From Plumapathes pennacea (lineage: Eukaryota > Cnidaria > Anthozoa > Antipatharia > Myriopathidae), in NCBI GenBank assembly GCA_964036295.1, contig OZ038462.1, forward strand, positions 20,168,863 to 20,232,862: a stretch of DNA of 64,000 bases. Direction: 5' to 3'. The position numbers were made by a program, and so were the translations under genes. The notes beneath the pieces are model-generated. The model worked only from the letters and a program-made list of their open reading frames with translations, was not told where the DNA came from and ran no database searches. The first letter of the stretch is position 1, and every line of letters begins with the position of its first letter. Shown piece by piece: positions 32,205-42,373 of the stretch.

Positions 32205-32600
32205 ATTCCGGAGAGTACTCATCATAATTTTGGGTGGGTGTGTGCCACCTGGACCTGAAAACCCCTTACCCTATTTCAGACCAAAATATCTGACTTACTA
32301 TACCCATTTTAGACCTGACTCTATAAATATATACCCTATTTCAGACCAGCTGACTCCAAAATGTAATATTTCAGACCTATTTTAGAGATTTATTTCTTTT
32401 GCATCAATTTCCGCCCTGTGTTTTTTTCCATTTGCTGTGCATTGTCCACTGCGACACATTTCTATTAAAATCATACCCTATCCCAGGCCAAAAAGGCAAA
32501 ATCTATACCCTATTTCAGACTAAAAATGTTTGAAAACGATACCCTTTGGGGTGGCACATACCTATATGGCATAGTACTCCCCCCTCCCCTCGCCGGGATC
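32205..32600 (+). repeat. CCCTATTTCAGACC-type dispersed repeat
   Basis: GAGAGTACTCATCATAATTT start, five or more CCCTATTTCAGACC-like units, and an end ACCCTTTGGGGTGGCACATA to AGTACTCCCCCCTCCCC. Same family as 19980-20218 and 56760-57090. Confidence 0.65.
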
Positions 32601-33102
32601 CCACTGCTGTTTGAAGAGTACAGTAATTTTATTATATAATATGTAGGGTGGTCTTAAAAGAAGGAAGTTCTTATGATATTATTCATCATGCCATGTCCAT
32701 TTCACAGTAATTTATTCTGTCTCATAAGAAAGTATACATAGTCAGTCTTTGCACTACATTCATTGGTGAAAGACTGTATATTACATATTTCTCAAGTACC
32801 TGTAGGTTACATTATACTTCTCAGAAGCAAATTGATATGCATGTGTTGCCCAGTACATGTACAAACACACAAAATTCCATGCCAGAGAAATATAGCCCTA
32901 ACCATACTCTCCTGTGAGTAAAAATGGAAAAATGAATTATAAATATTCAATAATTTTACAGAATATTAGACAAATGAGAGTCAGGTTTGCACATTATCCA
33001 CAACTGTAAGATGCTGTGAGACATGAGAAGAGCATCAGTTTAGTACTGTATTGAAATTCTTATCTTAAAAAAGTCTCATTTCCCATGTCATGTGGGTATA
33101 AA

Positions 33103-34983
33103 CTACCTCTTCCTAATCACAGAAAGATACTTTTTCCAGTTGGACTTGGTGAACTTCATGCTTGTCTTGATATTTAGGGACCTATGAAAAACAAAACAAG
33201 CATCAAAGTCTATAATTTAAAAAGTGTGTTCTGTGGCTTGAGATACTATGTGTTGGCGGGGTAACAGTTTAGACAATATCTTCACCAGATGTCATGCAGG
33301 TGCATGGAAAAAAACTTGTTCAAAAGAAAACTTATTAAACTATATCACTAATTCTATCTAGGAAAAGAAAGAAATTAATGCTAGTAAAGAGCTGGCTGAA
33401 GTTAAATGAAACTGTGGTAAATGCAAATGACTTGTTTGGCTTATAATTATTTATGTATCTTTGCAAATGGATTTTTGACTTCCAGTCTACTGAAGCCATT
33501 GACTTGTCAGGGCATTATCTAATTGAACTTGTTTAGATCATGGCAATTTTTTTCTGCCCACACCAGCTACTAACACATTAAATCTCTTCTGAACATTACT
33601 TTATACACAGGATGTATAAAGTACAGCTAAACTGCTAATTCAAAAATGCAAAAGGAAAATGCAGCAATAAATTACATTCTTTTCCTGGTGCCAAATTGAC
33701 AAAATAATCATTCATAACAATTTCTAGTTTACAAACATCATTTCTGTTTATTTATATATACATTTTATATTAGTATATGTACTATGATTAATATAGCAAA
33801 GGGAAGGGGGGCTTAGTAAGACAAAGAAGTAAACACAAACAAAGACTGTATATGGAAAGTAGTGGCCGGGTTTTGGAAAGTTTAGCCCAACATAAAAAAT
33901 ACAGTTCAAATAACATTTGACTTATAATACTTATACAGTGTTATACAGTACATGATAAAAACAGCTGAGCAATTAAAAAAAAAACTGCCTACTTAAACCA
34001 GAACTCACAAGTTTTTGCACTGTATAATTTCACAGCGGACAAATATTTTGATCTGTTTTTCTGATAAACTGAAATCATGGTTTCTAGTGCTGCAATTTTA
34101 ATAAACACAGTTCTCTCTAATCAAATGCACAGAAACGCCAACTTCTTCTGTGTGAGTGATATATATGTTGTGATTTTGTCTATAAAGCAAGTTACTTGTT
34201 AAGTGGCAAATTAACCTCTGCACTGTATGACACTGGAAGTTAATTTAACTGTCAAGACTCAAACGGTCAAAACAGGCTGTCGTGAAAATTTATAGCATCA
34301 CAACAACAAAGCTTTATCGCGGCCACAAAATGTCCGATAAGCTCGAAGCAATGCATAACGGACGAGTTGAGTGAAGAAAGTAAATAGACGTGTATTACCT
34401 GCCCCTTGGAGCTATCGGCTGTCCTTCAAGCACTATTTTAACTTATTTTCTGTCCTCCTGCTGTCCGTGCAGAGCCGGGTTGTCAGGGTTAGCCCATCCA
34501 CGGCTATGCAGATATTGTTGCCTCTGGAAGTTGCCTCATTTTGAGCCTGAAGCCTGCGGGCCTCTTGTGCAATCGTTTCATTGTGGCGTCGGGAAGCAGC
34601 TCGTTGTCGAGCGGCTTTCACGCGCTGTTCTTTTGCCTGAGTTGTTTCTTGGGCCAGCTTCTGCCTATGATGCTCCCGATCAGCTGCTCTCTTTCCTGGG
34701 TTGTCTCCTGAGCTCGTTTCTGCTGATAATGCTCTCGGTCATACCGTTGCTTCGCTTTTTTGGCAGCGACAGCACTGTCTGTTTGCCGTCTGCGCTCGAG
34801 ACGGATACACCGCTCCTGCCTTGTCTTACGAATTCGTCTTGAGAGTGTTCGGTTTGATTCTTCGCTTGATTCATACTTGCCTCCTATACAGTGTCCGTTG
34901 CTTCGCAACGGACCAGCAGAACACCACGTGATCAACCCAGCAGACACCGCGGTGCGGGAAGGTCGCCCGTGAACGAAAAACAT
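33103..34983 (-). pseudogene. Degraded two-exon gene: basic Gln/Arg-rich coiled protein
   Basis: Exon 1 (about 34983-34399) reads SEESNRTLSRRIRKTRQERC, then AAKKAKQRYDREHYQQKRAQ, then after a frame change near 34618 RRHNETIAQEARRLQAQNEA and ICIAVDGL. After another frame change near 34500 it reads NPDNPALHGQQEDRK, a TAA at 34443-34445, then EGQPIAPRG. Donor GGGGCAG|GTAATA at 34399 (phase 2) joins acceptor TTTTCATAG to exon 2 (33181-33103), SLNIKTSMKFTKSNWKKYLS to a TAG. The phase match across the intron supports a once-real gene. Two frameshifts and one stop make it a pseudogene. The Arg/Gln-rich part recalls sequences next to Helitron helicases, but the family is uncertain. Confidence 0.55.
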
Positions 34984-35195
34984 TAAAACACGAGATTCGA
35001 GGTCGCGAGAGGAAAGAGCCTGGGAACGAGGTTAGAGTGTTCTACCCAGCAAACCCCGCGCGTGATTCTGTTCCGAGTTTCTACCCAGCAGGCTCCGCTG
35101 CGCGGGGACGCGATTCTCTTCCGATGTTTTTCCCAGCAAACCCCGCTGCGCGGGGAGGTCGCCCGTGAACGAAAAACATTAAAAAACGACATGGT
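34935..35195 (+). repeat. GC-rich minisatellite
   Basis: About three units of roughly 47 bp built on CCCAGCAAACCCCGCTGCGC, plus GGTCGCCCGTGAACGAAAAA present twice (34961 and 35158). CpG is dense compared with the AT-rich flanks. It lies at the 5' side of the pseudogene and could be part of its former promoter, which is only a guess. Confidence 0.6.
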
Positions 35196-35199
35196 GTTC

Positions 35200-36320
35200 A
35201 GATTAGTACCCACGCAGGGCGTGGGAATTAGCTTTCGTTTGGTACAATTTTCATGCGATTTGGAGCTTCCCAGCCCAAAATATCAACATCCGAAGTCAGC
35301 GTATTTCACGGGAGGTATTCGCCATGGCTGGCTGTGAACTGCAAATTCAGACACAAAAAGTACACATCGAATTTGCTCCAGGGGACTGACTGAGGCTTCA
35401 CAGGAGATGTTCAATCCTTCGACAATCAGGTACGGGGTAGACATTTTGCGTTTTACCCAAGGTTCTTGTATTAAATGCAGCTTAAAAAGTGACAGTAGCC
35501 GGTTTTGAGCGTATTCTGCTATCAATCCCTTCTTACGTCGGCCGAAATTTTAAATTCAAAAAAGTACACATTGAATTTTACCGGAGATAAATATTTTTTG
35601 TACTGTTGTGTTTAGGAAGCTTTCCTCTTCCGAATGCTGCCCAGACATTTTTACGAACGTGCTTCAGTTAAGCGAAAAGCACAATTTATTATCAGATCCC
35701 ATACATTTCTTTGTTATTTCTTGAGCGGCTGTCAGCGTGAAACCTGATGCCTCTTCCGAGATGGCGCAACCGGATGTCTGAAATTTCTGGCGATGAATTA
35801 CCGCTCCTTCCATATTTATTACTATGCGGCGAACACAACAATGTAATGGCCTCGCCCGGGTACGCTACTCAGTATAGCCGCCAGCAGCAAGGGGAAGCTT
35901 AGTCTTGCTATAGTCAGCCAGTTCTTCTGTTATGAGTACTGTCGAACTTTTCTGTCCGCCAGACCGGCATCCATAAACAACAAACGAATTTGTAATATTT
36001 TTCTTTAGGATTGTTTGAAACTACATATGGCCAAAAGCGAATAAAAAACGGCCGGCCAACTCCCCAATAAAGAACCTTCCGTTAACAATTTTAAAAACAA
36101 CCCACTCCCGAAATCAGAATTTACCATTCAAGTAGAAAATGTATGGGTGATTTTAATGAGAATTGATAGTTCAATGCGTTTTCTATTACAAATTGTGCAC
36201 ATGGAGAATGGTGCTTGCGGAAGCGGTCAGCGGTCAGACAAGATGGACGCTGCTTTTTTGCGCTAAACCTACCTTGGACGTAAATGTAGCTTAAACTAGC
36301 GAGACTCTTCAAAATTCAAC
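35200..36320. other. No supported gene; possible 5' leader of the retrotransposon
   Basis: No exon with good splice sites was found. A copy of the dispersed repeat (GAGAATTGATAGTTCAATGC) occurs at 36155-36180. The 5' end of the following LINE must lie in or just after this stretch, but its exact start is not visible. Confidence 0.35.
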
Positions 36321-36321
36321 T

Positions 36322-36962
36322 ATGGGCAAACCTAAAGGAGCCACTAAAGCCGTTGCATCTCCTGAGAAATCTGGTGACTCATTCCTGGATGATGTTTGGG
36401 CGAAATTAGAGATCAAACTCAATGACTGGATTGCAAGCACACTTCCTGCCATTGTGAAGGATCTTCTCAAAGCTCAAGCCTCCAAAGCGGTAGATGACTA
36501 CGTCTCTTCTTCCGAGTTTACGAGCTCCCTTCCAGAGAGCATCCTGTTTGATGCTGCTGAACAAAAAGATTCTCACATGGCCACGGAAACTAAGATCACC
36601 AACTTGGAGTACAACTATCCGCCAGCGACATTAGCCGATCCCACCGTGTTGGGAAAAGATCCCCGACGAAGCCTCGACCGATTATTGTACGCCTGGTTCG
36701 TCACAATACCAAGGTTGAAATCCTACGTAAACGACGTCTACTCAAAGAAAACAAGAGACCATATAACGTACAGGAGGATCTCACCATCGCAAGAAGGAAC
36801 ATCTTGAAATATCTTAGTCAAGAAATCAATTCAGGCATCGTGACGAAAGTCTGGACCAACGATGGCACCATACTGTTCCGTCCTACTCAACACTCTTCTA
36901 CTATTGAGAGGTGCACTACCATTGGAAAATGTAAAGAACTCATCCAAAAATACTCCAGTTAA
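36322..36962 (+). pseudogene. Non-LTR retrotransposon ORF1 (frameshifted)
   Basis: ATG at 36322 opens MGKPKGATKAVASPEKSGDS. The region up to residue about 145 is in one frame, containing a predicted helical part and DPRRSLDRLLYAW. Near 36745 the meaningful frame shifts: downstream, YNVQEDLTIARRNILKYLSQ and VWTNDGTILFRPTQ continue to TAA at 36960-36962. The end resembles the C-terminal domain of LINE ORF1 nucleic-acid-binding proteins. The uninterrupted frame stops early at 36807. Confidence 0.65.
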
Positions 36963-37265
36963 GTTGTATAACTCCAATTATGTGTAACTGAAATGCTATG
37001 TTGATGACTATGACATTATGTAATTGAATGACTCTCCCCAAGACCCTACTCGCTTATTTCATATATATTATCCTTAGTTTTATTAAGCTTCAGCTTAAAT
37101 TAACTAATTAAATTTCTTTGTATTACCCCAATGTTATATACCTACATGCTAGTTTTGCTACTGTACATTCCTAAAATAGTGTTATTATTGTAGCCATACT
37201 ATAAGTGTTGTTTAATTATTATTATTTAATTTTAGCTATATTAATTGTAAGTGTTACTGTATCTT

Positions 37266-40200
37266 ATGCCTACTAGAAATCCGTGCTCTATCTGCCATTT
37301 CTCTGTACATCAAAATCACCGAGCGATGTATTGCAATATTTGCCTAGAAAAAAACCCATATCAAGTGTGCTAAACTAACCCAAGATGACTTCAATAACCT
37401 CTGTGCTACAGGTGATACTTGGTTTTACCCAGCATGCACTTCAGCCATTTTCCCATTTAACCATTTAGATGATGATGAGGATTACTACCTAGCAATCTAT
37501 GACCTACAACATATTTTTGATTCACATTTTGACATAGACTCAATTAAGACTAAACACTTTAACCCATTTCTAGAAGATCCTGATTCTCACCACTTACTTC
37601 TTAACTCTGATATTGATCCTGATAATAACATATTTGTTGGTAACTCTAACATCCTTACTAAATGTGCATACTATACCTCTAAAGAATTTAACAAACTGTA
37701 CAGCAAACCTACTGAGTCCTTTTCCCTATTCCATCTAAATATCAGAAGTCTGAAAAAGCACTCAGAGGAATTAAGTGAATATCTGCAAGCACTCGATATT
37801 TCATTCTCTGCTCTTGGTATCACAGAAACATGGCTGGATGAACATAACAAAGACATTTTCAACCTTCCAGGATTTAATTTTTTATCCAATGTCAGGGATC
37901 ATAAAAAAGGTGGAGGTGTAGGTTTATATATAGACTCTAAATATAACTTAACAAAGCTCGCCCTGACCTTGAATCAAACAATTCAAAAATATATGAATCT
38001 GTATTTGCTGAATTAACCCAGACCAATCGTAAAAATATTATTATTGGCTGTGTCTATAAACCACCTGAGGTGAGTGTAGATGATTTTAATGAAAGTATTA
38101 ATAGTGTTCTGTCAAGAATCAGCTTTGAGAATAAGACAACTTATCTAATGGGAGATTTTAACATCAATGTTCTTAATGCCGATACTCATAAACCAACTAA
38201 AGACTTCCTGGATCTACTGAACACTAATAGCTTTATCCCCTCATATCAAAACCTACTAGAATAACAGACCACTCTGCTACCCTCATTGATAACATCTTTA
38301 CAAATAATTTAGACTATGACATAACAAGTGGTTTATTTTACACTGACATATCTGACCATCTTCCTATATTTCAAATGACTAATCTCAAACTTACCAATGA
38401 CATGCACCCTCAACCTCGATACTCAAGAATGATATCATCATCCAACATCCAATCCTTTCGTTTAAAACTACTGAGAACAGACTGGTCCTCGATTATAAAT
38501 GCCCCATCAGCTAGTGATGCATATGATCAATTCTCAGACTATCTAACCCCAATGTATAACCAGTGCTTCCCTATTAAACAAATCAACTCAATGTCCCAGA
38601 AGAACTCAAAACCATGGTTCACCCCTGGGCTTCTTGCTTCATGCAGGAGAAAGAATTCTCTTTATAAACAGGCTAAAATCAATCCAACACCAGAAAATAA
38701 AATGAAATATAACAAATACCGTAATAAGTATAACAACATTATAAAGATAGCCAGAAAACTGTATTATCATCATAAACTAACCTCTATTAGCTCTTCTTTA
38801 AAGAACACCTGGTCAGTTATTAAATCAGTAATCTCCAAAAAGCAATCCTGCCAAAAACCAATGATTATGAAGGATTCAGGTGGTCAATATACCAATTTGG
38901 AACAAATATCACAGAAATTTAACAACTACTTTGTTAACATTGGATCATGCCTGACCAAAAAGATTCCCCAAACTAACACTAATAACCACAAAGAATACAT
39001 GACAGGTACTTACAACAACAATCTCTTTTTCTCCCCCACAACTTCCAGTGAAATCTGTACAATAGTATCATCACTAAAAAATAGTAAAAGTGAAGGTCTG
39101 GATGGTTTTAATATTCAACCTATAAAAGCAGCAATTGATTTACTTTCATTTCCCCTCTCCAAAGTTTACAATTTATCCCTCTCCACTGGAGAATTCCCTG
39201 AAAACTTTAAAATTGCTAAGGTAGTGCCTGTTTACAAGACTAATGATGCCTCTAATTTCTCTAACTACAGACCAATCTCAGTCTTACCATGTTTATCAAA
39301 AATTTTAGAAAAAGTTGTTTATCATAGAATATCTGAGTTCCTTACTAAGTTTAATATACTCAATGACCACCAATATGGCTTCAGACAAAAACACTGCACA
39401 TGGATGGCTGTTCTTGAACTTGTTGACCAAATTTATCAAGGTTTTGAAAATAATGAATTTACAATAGGAATTTTTGTTGATCTAAAGAAGGCATTCGACA
39501 CTGTCAACCACCAAATCCTACTTAATAAACTAGAGTTTTACGGCGTTAGAGGCATCCCTCTAACCTGGATTAAAAGTTATCTAAGTGACAGGCAACAATA
39601 CGTTCAAATCAATAACTCCAAATCTTCCCTCAAGAAAATAAATTGTGGGGTTCCCCAAGGATCTGTATTAGGACCTTTGCTCTTCCTAATCTACATCAAT
39701 GACATATTTAACTGCTCAAAGTATTTAGCCTTAATTCTTTTTGCTGATGACACGAATATTTTTGCTCAACATAAAAATACTCAAAATCTCATGGATATTG
39801 TTAATACTGAACTCAAATGTGTTGCATCTTGGTTAGCTGCTAACAAATTAACCCTTCATCCCGACAAAACTAAGTTTATTTTATTTCATCCAGCCAGAAA
39901 ACAAGTTAACCTCCGTGACATTAACCTCTCCATCAATGGAACTAATATTGATAGGGTGGAGCACACAAAGTTTCTAGGCATTGTAGTACACCAAAATCTT
40001 TCATGGGTACCCCACATCCAAACTATACAGACCAAGATCTCAAAAGCACTAGGTATCATCAGCAAAACCCGCCAATTTTTTGACAATAACACCCTCAGAG
40101 TTCTATATAACTCTCTGATTCTACCTTATCTACTATATTGTAATCTAATATGGGCCTCAACCTACCCCACTCACATACAACCTCTCTTTATTTTACATAA

Positions 40201-40564
40201 AAAGGCTGCTCGAATAATCACTAACTCCCCACCTCGTACCCATTCACAACCCTTATTTGATAGACTAAATATCCTAACTATTTTCAATATCTACAAATTA
40301 CAGATATCATGCTTTGTTTTTTCTCACATTAACAAATTGCTTCCTAATCCTTTATCTGCATTTCTTAAATTTAATCAAGAATACCATGATCATAATACCA
40401 GACACAAACATGACCTACATAAAGACTCTCTAAAATACAAATTTGCTATTAGATCACAAGCTCCTAACATCTGGAATTCCATTCCACTGTCAATTCGCCA
40501 GTCGCTGAAACAATTTAACTACAAGAGGTTATTGAAGTCATATTTCCTACACCTCACTTACTAG
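37266..40564 (+). pseudogene. Non-LTR retrotransposon ORF2: PHD-like finger, endonuclease, reverse transcriptase
   Basis: ATG at 37266 starts a Cys/His-rich PHD-like finger (PCSICHFSVHQNH, CNIC, HIKC, CTSAIFPF). An apurinic-type endonuclease follows: LFHLNIRSLKK, ITETWLDE, GVGLYI, YKPPE, GDFNINVL, SDHLPIF. The reverse transcriptase spans about 39000-39900: NYRPISVLPCLSKILEK, FVDLKKAFDTVNH, GVPQGSVLGPLLF and the catalytic FADD (ILFADDTNIF). The frame changes at about 37352, 37957 and 38249, so the full polyprotein is not encoded. From 38249 to the stop at 40562-40564 it is open. Best fit is the CR1/L2/jockey-like part of the LINE superfamily. Confidence 0.88.
38375..40564 (+). CDS. Intact reverse transcriptase frame of the LINE (729 codons)
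   Basis: This is the uninterrupted portion of ORF2. RT motifs sit in the expected order, with FADD at about residue 456. A C-terminal region follows (YNSLILPYLLYCNLIWAST, KAARIITN, NIWNSIPLSIRQS), typical after LINE reverse transcriptases of this group. The Met at 38375 is internal to the endonuclease end, so this is not a natural start. Good conservation suggests a fairly young insertion. Confidence 0.85.
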   Translation: MTNLKLTNDMHPQPRYSRMISSSNIQSFRLKLLRTDWSSIINAPSASDAYDQFSDYLTPMYNQCFPIKQINSMSQKNSKPWFTPGLLASCRRKNSLYKQAKINPTPENKMKYNKYRNKYNNIIKIARKLYYHHKLTSISSSLKNTWSVIKSVISKKQSCQKPMIMKDSGGQYTNLEQISQKFNNYFVNIGSCLTKKIPQTNTNNHKEYMTGTYNNNLFFSPTTSSEICTIVSSLKNSKSEGLDGFNIQPIKAAIDLLSFPLSKVYNLSLSTGEFPENFKIAKVVPVYKTNDASNFSNYRPISVLPCLSKILEKVVYHRISEFLTKFNILNDHQYGFRQKHCTWMAVLELVDQIYQGFENNEFTIGIFVDLKKAFDTVNHQILLNKLEFYGVRGIPLTWIKSYLSDRQQYVQINNSKSSLKKINCGVPQGSVLGPLLFLIYINDIFNCSKYLALILFADDTNIFAQHKNTQNLMDIVNTELKCVASWLAANKLTLHPDKTKFILFHPARKQVNLRDINLSINGTNIDRVEHTKFLGIVVHQNLSWVPHIQTIQTKISKALGIISKTRQFFDNNTLRVLYNSLILPYLLYCNLIWASTYPTHIQPLFILHKKAARIITNSPPRTHSQPLFDRLNILTIFNIYKLQISCFVFSHINKLLPNPLSAFLKFNQEYHDHNTRHKHDLHKDSLKYKFAIRSQAPNIWNSIPLSIRQSLKQFNYKRLLKSYFLHLTY

Positions 40565-41093
40565 TTCACCCTACAATTATACTAACTATATGTATGCATG
40601 TAGATATGCCTTTGATAATTATATGCATGTGCGTGTATGCATATGTATGTGTATGTTTCTGGCTAAGTGTATTTATAGTAATAATGTACTGTATAATATA
40701 TGCTTGTGTATTAGACCAATAATTTATGAATGTGCATAGCACATTTCTCTTGTAATTTTAGCACTTTATCCCTACCAGTCTACTCCTGTATGTTCCCATA
40801 GCACCTTGCATTTTTCATGTTTCCACTAATCTGCTTACTACTTTTTTTTTTTTTTTTTTTTATATGTATGTATTATTTTTTTATTTCTCTGTTAATGTTA
40901 TTTGATTTGTCAGTTACACTTCCTTAAGTCTAATTTTATTGTCTTATATTGATTTGCCACCATTCCCAATGTCCTACAGCAGTATTTTTTTTTTTTTTTT
41001 TCACAATAGACTTTCCTCCAGCCTATGCAATATAAGCCTCTGGCTTTGGCTATTAATTTCAAATATGTACAAATCATAAAACAATAAAGGCAA

Positions 41094-41176
<83 letters not shown>
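41094..41176 (+). repeat. TTA repeat tail of the LINE
   Basis: A perfect (TTA)n array follows AATAAAGGCAAA, 530 bases after the ORF2 stop. CR1/L2-type elements end in short tandem repeats rather than poly(A), so this is taken as the element's 3' end. The reverse strand gives spurious poly-Asn and poly-Ile frames. Confidence 0.8.
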
Positions 41177-41179
41177 CAA

Positions 41180-42286
41180 CTGTCATCCTATCATCATACT
41201 TTCATCGTACACGATACGGAGCCGATGTTGCTATGCTAGTTCAAGTGACAATTCTAGTGTATACGTACTGCGCATAATAGTATTATTTCATTACTTCTGC
41301 ATGGAAGACATGATCTTAAAATAACTTTCTGGCATTGTCAAAATTCATTGTTTACACGTTCACTGCGAAAATACGCTCCCGACGTCACTTCCGTTGGTCG
41401 GCGTTCGTCGCCATGGTTATCTTAGTTCTCGTAAATCAAGGTAAAATTTCACATCGCGGGCAAGCACCATTCTCCATGTGCACAATTTGTAATAGAAAAC
41501 GCATTGTATTTGCTTATACTTAAGTAGCGAGTCCCAGTTTTGGGCTTTTTGTTGGCTCTTGTATTGGCTGGCGCTTCCCCCACAATTTCCCACAACGGCC
41601 GCTGACTAAAAAGATCAAAACACACACGCCTGACTTTTTTCGGTACCGTTTTGGCTTACGCAAAGCGAAACGATCTAAAACTTACAAATTTAACTGCCTA
41701 TCCGGTACTAGACTCCGTTTGTGTTGTAGATTATTGAAGCGAGTTTGAAGGTTTTGAGATTTGCGTCGGCGAAACACCCCCGAGTCCTGAAAATACAAAA
41801 TACCCCCACCATACGTGAAGAGACTATGTGCGTGATGGCACACACACACAAAAATTATGTTTGGATGAGCTGTCTGCAAGTTCTCCACACCACACTGCAT
41901 GTTCCTTTTCTGAGATAGTCAGGAAAAAATGTAATTTGAGTGTTGCTGGGACAAAGTGGGACTCTCTTGTACATGCTACGTATTTCATCGTACAGAAAGG
42001 ACCTCGACAGGATCGACGAGACAAAACCAGAAATTCCCTCAGATATTTTATTCCTTATTTAATTCTACAGCCACATTGTTTTGAAACCCTTACGACCCCC
42101 AATACAAGAATAAGCGATACCCAAAGCAGGTGTGATACCCAATCATTAACCCTTGTTATATCCCCATTGATCCGCTTTCCCAGTCAACCGACCATACTGA
42201 CTAAAAGGTTGTAGTTTGCTTCTTTTTTCTCCCTTGCCTGTTTTTGTTTGATTTATTTCTTTGTCGTTTCTTTTTCGATGCTCTTT
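41180..42286. other. Downstream flank and 3' UTR of VWDE-like B
   Basis: AATAAA on the minus strand at 42047-42052 is the likely poly(A) signal of VWDE-like B. The segment 42010-42080 resembles 7778-7860, the 3' UTR of VWDE-like A. A block CCGTTGGTCGGCGTTCGTCGCC at about 41391, given here in pieces CCGTTGGTC and GTTCGTCGCC, also occurs near 7481 and inverted at 13025-13045. Confidence 0.5.
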
Positions 42287-42373
42287 TTACCCCATTACCT
42301 TACTGGGTTTGAGTGGGGTATCTACTATAACATTAAATGGCCTTAAATCGGTGTCGTTCACGGTCTGTTTTTC
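42287..42373 (-). CDS. VWDE-like B: last exon
   Basis: 87 bases after TTTGCAG, EKQTVNDTDLRPFNVIVDTP then LKPSKVMG and TAA. Similar to the start of 7987-7841 but ends 20 codons earlier. It joins in frame to exon 43638-43268. Confidence 0.7.
   Translation of the reverse strand, partial: EKQTVNDTDLRPFNVIVDTPLKPSKVMG

Larger units (their letters stand above)
36300..41176 (+). mobile_element. Near full-length LINE (CR1/L2/jockey-like)
   Basis: It covers ORF1, a ~300 bp spacer, ORF2, a 3' UTR of about 530 bp with T-rich tracts (40843-40861 and 40985-41001) and a TTA tail. The left boundary is approximate. No target-site duplication could be assigned. Confidence 0.75.

Noticed and set aside
34390..34842. 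150-codon plus-strand frame with hydrophobic stretches
   Set aside because: Antisense to the basic Arg/Gln-rich pseudogene exon; hydrophobicity is a mirror effect of its codons.
41001..41186. Poly-Asn and poly-Ile open frames on the minus strand
   Set aside because: Translation of the TTA tail of the LINE.
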